A stretch of DNA of 64,000 nt from Boseongicola sp. GTDB lineage: Bacteria; Pseudomonadota; Alphaproteobacteria; Rhodobacterales; Rhodobacteraceae. The notes beneath the pieces were generated by a model, which had not been told where the DNA came from, made no database searches, and saw nothing but the letters and a program-made list of their open reading frames with translations. Position 1 is the first letter of the stretch. Every line of letters starts with the position of its first letter. Location of the stretch: assembly GCA_014075275.1 (NCBI GenBank), contig CP046179.1, positions 2,799,932 to 2,863,931 on the forward strand, written 5' to 3'. Below, piece after piece: positions 57,156 through 64,000 of the stretch. The translations under genes and the position numbers were made by a program.

Positions 57156-57809
57156 TTAGATACCGATGAATGGCTGCACCAGCCGGGGGATCAAACCCTG
57201 GAACCGCAACGGTGCGTCGGTGGCGGCAAGGCAAATGCAATCCTCGCCCTCTTCCGCAATTGGCGTGTGAACATCGCTTTCATCGGCAATCTCAATGTCA
57301 CCGCGCCCGAAACGATCGTCTTCGTCTTTGAACGCGCCTTTCAAAACCAAAGTCAGCTCCGTTCCGCCGTGGCCATGATCGGGCATCGCCGCACCTGCCG
57401 GGATCGACAGTAACCGCACCGATGCGTCCTTGGACGTCGGCAAAACCGCCTGCTTCACACCGCCGCCGATTGACCGCCAGCTCACATTGTCCAGATCACC
57501 GCCGACATAGCCTTGTAACGGCGACGGGAAAACGGCGTTCGCAGTCGGCGATGGCACGCGGATCGGTTCCTGAGATGTGCCATCAATCAGGGCAAACGTG
57601 GCCTCAAGCGCGGCATCCGCAAGCGCAATCTCGTCGGCAATCTCGTCGATCAAAGCCCCGCCAACAGCCTCGAAACTTTCCAACCGCGCCCGGCAATCAT
57701 CGCACAGCGAGATATGCGTCGCGACAACAACGTTGAACGCTTCGGACAGGTTCCCGGATGCATAGCCCATCAAAAGGGCGTCGTTCAGATGATGCTTGAT
57801 ATCACTCAT
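57156..57809 (-). CDS. chrR: ChrR-type zinc anti-sigma factor
   Basis: The 217-residue protein binds RpoE and releases it when singlet oxygen is present. The N-terminal anti-sigma domain has the zinc ligands His32, Cys36 and Cys39 (THISLCDDC) and His6/His7. The C-terminal cupin domain (SIPAGAAMPDHGHGGTELTLVLKGAFKDE) has the His-rich motif needed for signal response in ChrR. It starts six bases after the rpoE stop. Length and layout match ChrR of Rhodobacter. Confidence 0.93.
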   Translation of the reverse strand: MSDIKHHLNDALLMGYASGNLSEAFNVVVATHISLCDDCRARLESFEAVGGALIDEIADEIALADAALEATFALIDGTSQEPIRVPSPTANAVFPSPLQGYVGGDLDNVSWRSIGGGVKQAVLPTSKDASVRLLSIPAGAAMPDHGHGGTELTLVLKGAFKDEDDRFGRGDIEIADESDVHTPIAEEGEDCICLAATDAPLRFQGLIPRLVQPFIGI

Positions 57810-57815
57810 GTCATT

Positions 57816-58367
57816 TCACTTCATTGTGTGGCGCAGTCTTTCCAGCGCCAGTCTAATCCTCGATTTTATCGTCCCCAGCGGCAGGCCGGTTTCTTCGGCG
57901 ATCTCGCTGTGGCTTAAGTCACCGAAATAGGCCCGTTCGATCAAAAGTCTCTGTTTGTCGGGCAATTCTTTGATGGCTTTGGTAAGTTTGTCGGTTTCCT
58001 GTTGCAGAATTATGGTGTCAGCCTGATCTGGCTCGCTTTCGGGGCCCCATGGCAGGTCTTCCGGTTCCGGGCGTCTCTGTTTTCGCAACGCATCAATCTT
58101 CTTGTTGCGCGCAATCGTATAGACCCATGTGGGCACGCTTGCCCGTGATGGATCAAACAGATGAGCCTTCTGCCAAAGGGTGGCCAACACCTCCTGTGTG
58201 CATTCGTCGGCCATGGCCTCGCCAGCGCCGGATTTCATCAAAAACGCCTTCACCCGTGGGACGAAATGGCGAAACAGTGCCGCAAAGGCTGCCTTGTCCT
58301 GATCCAGATGGATACGTCGTACAAGAGCCGCCCAGTCTTCATTCTCCGCCTCGACCGCGATGGTCAT
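57816..58367 (-). CDS. rpoE: ECF sigma factor RpoE (singlet-oxygen response)
   Basis: This group IV sigma factor has region 2 (FLMKSGAGEAMADECTQEVLATLWQKAHLFDPSRASVPTWVYTIARNKKIDALRKQRRPEPEDL) and region 4 (LPDKQRLLIERAYFGDLSHSEIAEETGLPLGTIKSRIRLALERLR), both close to Rhodobacter RpoE as I recall it. I use the ATG at 58367 (183 residues, the usual size). A longer frame to 58466 would begin at about the transcription start predicted from the TGATCC promoter. It is co-transcribed with chrR and divergent from the 58605 operon. Confidence 0.92.
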   Translation of the reverse strand: MTIAVEAENEDWAALVRRIHLDQDKAAFAALFRHFVPRVKAFLMKSGAGEAMADECTQEVLATLWQKAHLFDPSRASVPTWVYTIARNKKIDALRKQRRPEPEDLPWGPESEPDQADTIILQQETDKLTKAIKELPDKQRLLIERAYFGDLSHSEIAEETGLPLGTIKSRIRLALERLRHTMK

Positions 58368-58473
58368 GCGATGCTGCCCTCGTTTCGTCGTGTCATAAAT
58401 CGCCCCTCCATAAGACGGCGGAACGTCCAACACATCAACATCTATGATCGCAGCATCTTTCGGCATTTGTGAG

Positions 58474-58503
58474 TGATACGGCGGGGGCGCGGGAGTTGGA
58501 TCA
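58474..58503 (-). promoter_or_regulatory. Candidate RpoE-dependent promoter of rpoE-chrR
   Basis: On the minus strand TGATCC (58503-58498) is followed after 19 bases by TATCA (58478-58474). TGATCC is the -35 element known for RpoE promoters in Rhodobacter, so the operon may autoregulate. The -10 half matches less well. Confidence 0.5.
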
Positions 58504-58604
58504 AAATTAATTAACGCCCGGTGCCAAAATAATCGTCTGCAATACTAATCTGATCGGCGGGGTCGCGCGTAAGAATTACAATGACTTGAAGGCTGGAGAG
58601 TAGA

Positions 58605-59899
58605 ATGCCGTTTGAATCCCGTGGTGCGGCCGCGAAAAGAATAGCAGTAATTGGTGGCGGCATATCCGGAATGGGCGCAGCATATCACCTGGCAGAAACC
58701 TCGCGCGTGGTGCTGTTCGAGGCGGCAAATCGCCTTGGCGGCCATGCCCGCACAGTGCTGGCGGGAAAGCACGGGGATCAACCGGTGGACACCGGGTTCA
58801 TCGTCTTCAATCATCAGAACTATCCGAACTTGGTTGCGCTGTTTGAGGCGCTCGACGTGCCAATTGCCAAAAGCGATATGAGCTTCGGCGTTTCTGTGCG
58901 CGGCGGATCCCTGGAATACGGGCTGGCCAGCCTGGATGCGATTTTCACTCAGCGTAAGAACGCCTTTGATCCCCGCTATCTGCGCATGATCCGCGACATC
59001 ATGCGGTTTAACGCCAAGGCAGACGAGGTTGCGACGCCGGGCATGACTATCGGCGATCTGATCGCGGTTTTGGGTCTGGGTGCATGGTTTCGCGACTATT
59101 ACCTGACGCCGTTTTCTGGCGCGATCTGGTCGACTCCGACCGCGCATATTCTAGACTTCCCAGCCCGCGCGTTGATCAAGTTCTTCAAGAACCACAACCT
59201 GCTTGGCTACGAGGAAAAACATCAATGGTACACTGTGAAAGGCGGCTCTATCCAATATGTATCGCGCCTTCAGAATGCGCTTGAAAGTCGGGGCGTTGAT
59301 GTCCGCCTACGGGCCGCCACTCGCGCCGTACACAATTCGGAGCCGAGGTGCGCACCGAAGGCGGCGAATGGGAATTCTTTGACGAGGTAATCTTCGCCAC
59401 GCATTCCGACCAGACCCTTTCCATGCTCAGCGATCCAACCGGTGTCGAACGCACCGCGCTGTCGTCAGTGAAATATCAACCGAACCGCGCCGTTCTTCAC
59501 GCCGACACAAGTATTATGCCCAAGAACCGCAAAGCGTGGTCATCGTGGAGCTATGTCGACACCGGCAAATCCCCCGACGCGCCCATCGACCTCAGCTATT
59601 GGATGAATTCACTGCAACCGATCCCGCAGGATAATCCGATGTTCGTGACCCTGAACCGCGATGCGCCGATCCGCGAAGATCTGATCTATGACGAGGCTGA
59701 ATTCAGTCACCCGCTTTACGATCTGGAGGCTTTCGCCGCCCAGGACACCATCCGCGCGATCAATGGTCAGAACCGCACATGGTTCTGTGGTGCCTGGATG
59801 AAGAATGGTTTTCACGAAGACGGACTTTCCAGCGCGATGGACGTGGTCCACGCAATCGAGGCTGAAGCCAATATGGCAATGGCGATTGCGGCTGAATGA
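58605..59899 (+). pseudogene. FAD-dependent amine-oxidase-like protein, frameshifted
   Basis: The frame starts at ATG 58605 after GGAGAG and carries the FAD loop VIGGGISGMGAAYHLAE and GGHARTV. It runs correctly to about ESRGVDVRLRAATRAV, then goes out of frame at about 59331 and stops at 59390. The rest (FGAEVRTEGGEWEFFDEVIFATHSDQTLSMLSDP through to 59899) is intact one frame over. Adding one base near 59331 restores about 431 residues. This is the first gene of the operon opposite rpoE, which I recall as an RpoE target in Rhodobacter linked to singlet oxygen and to furan fatty acid formation. As written the protein is split. Confidence 0.85.
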
Positions 59900-60657
59900 C
59901 GGCGCAGGTCGATCATATCGACGGGCTGACCTTTCACGGTCGCAAGGGTGCGCTGGAAAACGCGTTCACCTATTCGGTGGACTACGTTGTAATGGATGCC
60001 GAGGCGAAATTGCGGCTGCCTGCGCTGTTCGCACGCAACCGCACAGGGTTGTTTTCACTGCAAGATAGCGATCACGGCGGTGCACCGAAAAAAGGGAAGG
60101 GTGCGGCCTGGGTGCGTGAAATTATGACCGCACATCAGGCGCCATTCGAGCCGCATCGCATCGAAATTCTGGCCCAACCGCGTGTCCTTGGCCATGTCTT
60201 CAACCCGGTCAGCTTCTGGCTGATCTACGATGACGCCGACAATCTGCGCTGCGTGATCCCCGAGGTGACCAACACCTACGGCGACCGTCATTGCTACCTG
60301 TGCCACCACGACGACTGGCGCGCGATCAACCGCGAAGAAACCATGGGCGCGCGTAAGATGATGCACGTCTCGCCCTTCCAACCGGTGGAAGGCGACTACA
60401 CCTTCCGCTTTGATATCCGCGCCGACAAAATCGGCGTTTGGATCGACTATCAGACCGGTAATTCCGGACTGCTGGCCACCCTGACCGGTTCCCGCAAACC
60501 CCTGACCAACCGCGCCATCCTGCGCGCGATGGTCCGACGTCCCATGGGCTCGCGCCGGGTGCTCGGGCTGATCCATTGGCAGGCGCTGAGACTTTGGTGG
60601 AAGGGCGCAACATTCCGCAATCGCCCCGATGCCCCGACCAGCGAGGTGTCGCGATGA
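59896..60657 (+). CDS. DUF1365-domain protein
   Basis: The 253-residue protein has the DUF1365 pattern: FHGRKGALENAFTYSVDYVVMD, FEPHRIEILAQPRVLGHVFNPVSFWLIYD, LRCVIPEVTNTYGDRHCYLC and KMMHVSPFQPVEGDYTFRF. The biochemical role is unknown to me, but it almost always accompanies the FAD protein upstream and lipid-modifying enzymes. Start and stop overlap both neighbours (ATGA at each end), so it is tightly coupled in the RpoE-linked operon. Confidence 0.9.
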   Translation: MTAQVDHIDGLTFHGRKGALENAFTYSVDYVVMDAEAKLRLPALFARNRTGLFSLQDSDHGGAPKKGKGAAWVREIMTAHQAPFEPHRIEILAQPRVLGHVFNPVSFWLIYDDADNLRCVIPEVTNTYGDRHCYLCHHDDWRAINREETMGARKMMHVSPFQPVEGDYTFRFDIRADKIGVWIDYQTGNSGLLATLTGSRKPLTNRAILRAMVRRPMGSRRVLGLIHWQALRLWWKGATFRNRPDAPTSEVSR

Positions 60658-61913
60658 CTGCCCGCCCGCAAGGTCTTCCCAGTTATGCGATCTTCGCAGC
60701 GGTTTTGGCGGCCGCAGGCCTGCCGATCTATATCCACGCGCCGAAGTACTTCGTCGACGAATACGGCGTTAGCCTTGCGGCGCTGGGCGCGGTTCTGTTT
60801 GGTCTGCGCCTGTTGGATGTTGTGCAAGACCCCGTTCTGGGCTGGCTTTCCCGCAAATTGGAACCCGTAAGGGGTGCGGCGGTATTGGTGGTGGGAGGCG
60901 TAATGGCATTGGCCATGGTTGGCCTTTTTGCCATTGCGCCACCGGTGCCGCCGCTTTTGTGGTTCGCGATTACTCTAGCGCTGTTGTTCTCGGCCTTCAG
61001 CTTTTTGACGATCACATTCTATGCGCAGGGTGTGCAAAAGGCGGATGATCTGGGTGCCGACGGACACGTTCGGCTTGCCACCTGGCGCGAAACAGGATCG
61101 CTTCTGGGCATCTCGGCTGCGGCGGTTCTGCCGATCCTCCTGCTCAGCACTTCGGACAGCCCCTTCGCGCTGTTTGCCGGGTTGTTCGCGGGCGCAGTTG
61201 CCCTTGCTCTAATCGCTATGCGGTCCGAATGGCAGGATGGCGTTGCCACTAGCGAAACCAGCATCGCCCCCATCCTGCGCGACCCGCTGGCACGCCGCCT
61301 TCTGCTGATCGCGTTGCTGAACGCTACACCCGTCGCAGTCACCTCGACCCTGTTCCTTTTCTTCGTCGAAAGCCGCCTTGGCGCGCCCGGTTGGGAAGGT
61401 CCGCTTCTGCTGTTGTTCTTCCTTTCCGCAGCCGCCTCCGCCCCGATCTGGGGCCGTATCGCCTCAATCATCGGGGCAAAGCCCGCGCTGATGGCGGGCA
61501 TGGCGCTGGCCATAATTTCATTTGGCGGCGCGGCTTTTCTGGGCACCGGCGACGCAATGGCCTTCGCGGTGATCTGCATCGCCTCCGGTGCAGCCCTTGG
61601 TGCGGATATGACCTTGTTGCCCGCCATTTTCGCCCGCCGATTGGCAACAATCGCCCCCGCCGCCGCCGAAGGTTTCGGCCTGTGGTCTTTCGTTACGAAA
61701 TTCACCCTCGCGTTCGCAGCAATCACCCTGCTGCCCGTGCTCGAGGTCGCCGGTTTTCCTTCCGGCACCAACCCTGCGCCAATCAGCGCCCTCACCACAC
61801 TGACATTGATGTATGCCGTTCTGCCCTGCGCCCTGAAGCTTGTCGCCCTGACACTTTTGGCGCTGACGCCGTTGGAGACCCCAACGGCCAGACCGGCCCT
61901 GCAAGAGGCTTGA
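60654..61913 (+). CDS. MFS transporter (glycoside-pentoside-hexuronide/cation symporter type)
   Basis: I start at the ATG at 60654, overlapping the DUF1365 stop; the longer frame lies inside the previous gene. The 419-residue protein has twelve predicted helices, with GVSLAALGAVLFGLRLLDVVQDPVLGWLSRK near the start and a GSLLGISAAAVLPILLL segment, as in the GPH subfamily. It is the third gene of the RpoE-linked operon. In this setting it may flip or move a lipid-related compound rather than a sugar; this is inference. Confidence 0.88.
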   Translation: MTARPQGLPSYAIFAAVLAAAGLPIYIHAPKYFVDEYGVSLAALGAVLFGLRLLDVVQDPVLGWLSRKLEPVRGAAVLVVGGVMALAMVGLFAIAPPVPPLLWFAITLALLFSAFSFLTITFYAQGVQKADDLGADGHVRLATWRETGSLLGISAAAVLPILLLSTSDSPFALFAGLFAGAVALALIAMRSEWQDGVATSETSIAPILRDPLARRLLLIALLNATPVAVTSTLFLFFVESRLGAPGWEGPLLLLFFLSAAASAPIWGRIASIIGAKPALMAGMALAIISFGGAAFLGTGDAMAFAVICIASGAALGADMTLLPAIFARRLATIAPAAAEGFGLWSFVTKFTLAFAAITLLPVLEVAGFPSGTNPAPISALTTLTLMYAVLPCALKLVALTLLALTPLETPTARPALQEA

Positions 61914-61917
61914 AACC

Positions 61918-62505
61918 ATGGAACTGATACTTGGATTACTGATAGGCGCCGCGCTTGTGATCGCAGCCGTCACGGCCCGCGCCAGACTACTCGATTTCGG
62001 CGCACAAACGCCGGGTGACTACACCGTCGATCAGCCGACATTTGACATCAAACAGCACCTGAACGGCGCAATCGCCTGCGAAGGCGTGATCTTCGGGCCA
62101 ACCGGGCGCGTTTCGTCTCGCTTCGTGGCCGAGTTCCACGCCGAATGGGAGGGTAATACCGGTCGCATGACCGAGCGCTTCCGCTATGACAGCGGCACCA
62201 CCCAGAACCGCGAATGGCACCTGACGCTGGACGAGAATGGTAAGATCATCGCAAATGCCGCTGATCTGGTTGGCGCAGGGACGGGTCAGCAGGCTGGTTC
62301 GGGTGTTTGTCTGAAGTACCGCATTCAGCTTCCCGAAAGCGCCGGAAGCCACCAGTTGGACGTGGTCGACTGGATGTATCTGGTCGAAAACGGCACCATC
62401 ATCAACCGCAGCCAGTTCCGCAAATTCGGCATCAAGGTTGGCGAGTTGGTCGCTACGATGCGCCCTTTGGACCCGGCTGAAGCCATTCGAAGGGATGCCG
62501 CGTGA
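61918..62505 (+). CDS. DUF3833-domain protein
   Basis: The 195-residue protein starts with one hydrophobic segment (ELILGLLIGAALVIAAVTARARLL) that may be a membrane anchor, and then a globular domain with FDIKQHLNGAIACEGVIFGPTGRVSSRF, FRYDSGTTQNREWHL and VGELVATMRPLD. This fits the DUF3833 family, which is a fixed partner of the FAD/DUF1365/MFS/SDR set. The function is unknown. Its stop overlaps the GTG start of the next gene. Confidence 0.85.
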   Translation: MELILGLLIGAALVIAAVTARARLLDFGAQTPGDYTVDQPTFDIKQHLNGAIACEGVIFGPTGRVSSRFVAEFHAEWEGNTGRMTERFRYDSGTTQNREWHLTLDENGKIIANAADLVGAGTGQQAGSGVCLKYRIQLPESAGSHQLDVVDWMYLVENGTIINRSQFRKFGIKVGELVATMRPLDPAEAIRRDAA

Positions 62506-63236
62506 GAGATTGGCAAGGCAAGCGCTACTGGATTGTCGGCGCATCAGCGGGACTTGGACGCGCGGTCGCACAGCAGATCAGCCAGATGGGCGCTGAAGTG
62601 ATCCTCAGCGCCCGTAGCGAAGATGCCTTGCAGGAACTGGCGGCGGAATTGCCGGGCAAATCGCAGGTCTTGCCCATGGACGTTGCCAGCGATGACAGCG
62701 TAGCGCGCGCCTTCGCGCAGGCAGGTCATATCGACGGCATCGTTTACCTTGCCGGTGTCTATTGGCCCATCTCTGCACGCGACTGGAACGCCGACGGCGC
62801 GGTCAAAATGCTGGACATCAACCTAACCGGGGCCGCTCGCATATTGGGTCACGTCGTCCCGGAAATGACCGCGCGCGATGCGGGTCATATCGTGCTAACC
62901 GGTTCGCTTTCCGGTTTTCGCGGCCTTCCCGGAGCCATCGGTTACGGGGCGTCAAAAGCCGGAATAATGTCCCTGGCTGAAAGCCTTTTTGCAGATCTGT
63001 GCGACACAGGCATCGACGTGCAATTGATCAACCCCGGCTTCGTCAAAACCCGCCTGACCGAGAAGAACGACTTCAACATGCCCTTCATCATGGAGCCGGA
63101 AATCGCCGCCCGCGAATTCGTCGAACACATGAACGATGACGCCTTCGTCAAAAGCTATCCGCGCCTGTTCGCAATGCTGTTCCGCGCCACCCGCTTCATG
63201 CCAGCGTGGCTTTTCCACCGCCTGTTCAAACCCTAA
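62502..63236 (+). CDS. Short-chain dehydrogenase in the RpoE-linked operon
   Basis: The 244-residue SDR has WIVGASAGLGRAVAQQISQMG, the Ser of VLTGSLSGF and YGASKAG with the catalytic Tyr and Lys, and NPGFVKTRLTEKNDF. The GTG start overlaps the DUF3833 stop (GTGA). It is the last gene of the operon and ends four bases before the convergent FAD oxidoreductase stop. The substrate is unknown; a lipid-derived alcohol or ketone is plausible from context. Confidence 0.88.
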   Translation: MRDWQGKRYWIVGASAGLGRAVAQQISQMGAEVILSARSEDALQELAAELPGKSQVLPMDVASDDSVARAFAQAGHIDGIVYLAGVYWPISARDWNADGAVKMLDINLTGAARILGHVVPEMTARDAGHIVLTGSLSGFRGLPGAIGYGASKAGIMSLAESLFADLCDTGIDVQLINPGFVKTRLTEKNDFNMPFIMEPEIAAREFVEHMNDDAFVKSYPRLFAMLFRATRFMPAWLFHRLFKP

Positions 63237-64000
63237 ATCCCCAGCCGGTCGCGCAGCGAAAACCACGTCATCCCCAGCGTTAACAATGGCATCCGGGCGT
63301 GCCTGCCACCTGGAAACGGCCCTACCGGCAGTTTTGAGAGCAACTCTAACTGCCCCGCCTGACCGGCAATCGCCTCGGCAATGATCTTACCCACCAAGCC
63401 GGTAATCGCCACGCCATGACCCGAGAATCCCCCGGCGGCAATTGTCTTTGGCCCGATGGCGCGCACCATTGGCAGGCGCGACATGGTGATCCCCAAAGTG
63501 CCACCCCAATGATAGTCGATCCCTACGCCGCTCAGAGCCGGAAACAGCCGCTCCATGCGCTTGCGCAACGCGGGCAGCGGATCGGTCGGGAAGCCGAGCG
63601 AATAGCTTTCGCGCCCGCCAAACAGCAGCCGCTTATCCTCGCTCAGCCTGAAGTAATTCACCACAAACCGGTCATCCGCCACCGCGATATCTTTGCGCAA
63701 AACGGCATCGGCCAGATCGCCAAGCGGTTCGGTCGCGGCAATGAACGAATTGATCGGCATCACCCGCGCCGCCACCTTCGGTGCAATCCCCGGCAGATAT
63801 CCGTTCCCGGCCAAAACCACATGCCCCGCGCGGATCGTGCCGTTCCCGGTGCGTACCAAACCCTCATCCACTGACAACGCCTCGGTCCGCTCATAGATCC
63901 GCGCGCCTGCCGCTTCGGCTCCCCGCGCTAAGCCCAAAACATAGCGTAACGGATGAATGTGCCCTGCATCCCAGTCCAACAACCCGCCGCGATACACTTC
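63233..64000 (-). CDS. FAD-dependent oxidoreductase (DAO family, gamma-glutamylputrescine oxidase-like), 5' partial
   Basis: The frame remains open to the last base of the window, so the N-terminus with the FAD loop is missing. The visible 255 or so residues include WDAGHIHPLRYVLGLARGAEAAGARIYERTEAL, VVLAGNGYLPGI, VMPINSFIAATEPL, YFRLSEDKRLLFGGRESYS and GGTLGITMSRLPMVRAIGPKTIAAGGFSGHGVAIT. This is typical of D-amino-acid-oxidase-fold enzymes of the PuuB/OrdL type that oxidise gamma-glutamylputrescine or similar amines. The stop overlaps the convergent SDR gene by four bases. Confidence 0.85.
   Translation of the reverse strand, partial: EVYRGGLLDWDAGHIHPLRYVLGLARGAEAAGARIYERTEALSVDEGLVRTGNGTIRAGHVVLAGNGYLPGIAPKVAARVMPINSFIAATEPLGDLADAVLRKDIAVADDRFVVNYFRLSEDKRLLFGGRESYSLGFPTDPLPALRKRMERLFPALSGVGIDYHWGGTLGITMSRLPMVRAIGPKTIAAGGFSGHGVAITGLVGKIIAEAIAGQAGQLELLSKLPVGPFPGGRHARMPLLTLGMTWFSLRDRLGI

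Noticed and set aside
58551..58575. TGATCG followed by TAAGAA as an RpoE promoter for the 58605 operon
   Set aside because: The spacer is only 13 bases, too short beside the 19 bases on the other strand; a promoter is likely here but I cannot place it.

Overview
The window looks like chromosomal DNA from an alphaproteobacterium of the Rhodobacterales (Roseobacter/Rhodobacter group). The pointers are an RpoE-ChrR sigma/anti-sigma pair divergent from a five-gene operon whose order I recall from Rhodobacter sphaeroides, a SmoS-type polyol dehydrogenase, a TRAP transporter and several sugar ABC systems. Gene calls come from reading frames, motifs and remembered family features; no search was run.

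Layout. 1-5368 (+): a tight coenzyme F420 operon, npdG (5' end cut by the window), cofE, cofD, cofC and a CofG-CofH fusion fbiC. 5392-8303 (-): a dctPQM TRAP transporter with a hairpin between dctP and dctQ. 8671-10182: an IS3-family element. 10189-11980: two small dimeric-barrel (ABM-like) proteins, one exported, divergent from a LysR gene broken by an in-frame stop. 12567-15274 (-): GMC oxidoreductase and a LacI regulator. 15393-24424 (+): an operon of aldehyde dehydrogenase, RbsB/A/C/C-type ABC transporter, acid-sugar dehydratase (enolase superfamily), zinc alcohol dehydrogenase and a KduD-like SDR, preceded by three ATTACTAAT repeats. 24650-26205: an IS1182-type element.

26569-28796 (+): a GC-rich cassette of a small exported protein with a leader-like motif, a periplasmic C39 peptidase and an outer-membrane barrel with an N-terminal coiled coil. 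It resembles the FapD/FapF export half of functional-amyloid systems and is my best candidate for an undescribed system. 29256-39486 (-): a polyol catabolic cluster (zinc ADH, KbaZ/GatZ-family protein, PfkB kinase, three SDRs, ABC transporter, AraC regulator), read as galactitol/altritol/sorbitol-type use through tagatose. 40387 onward is mostly housekeeping: gyrB, trhO (broken), a nicotinamidase, a TPR protein, ppk2, a hemerythrin, SulP, a racemase-family protein without its cysteines, an AraC regulator, a cupin (broken), pepF (broken), an ATP-dependent DNA ligase lacking its key residues, DUF1127/LysR, chrR/rpoE, the FAD(broken)-DUF1365-MFS-DUF3833-SDR operon, and a partial FAD oxidoreductase at the right edge.

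Five otherwise well-preserved genes each carry one lesion (stops at 11237, 43681 and 52069; frameshifts near 53330 and 59331). They may be real decay or errors in a draft sequence, and this decides how much weight to give each pseudogene call.
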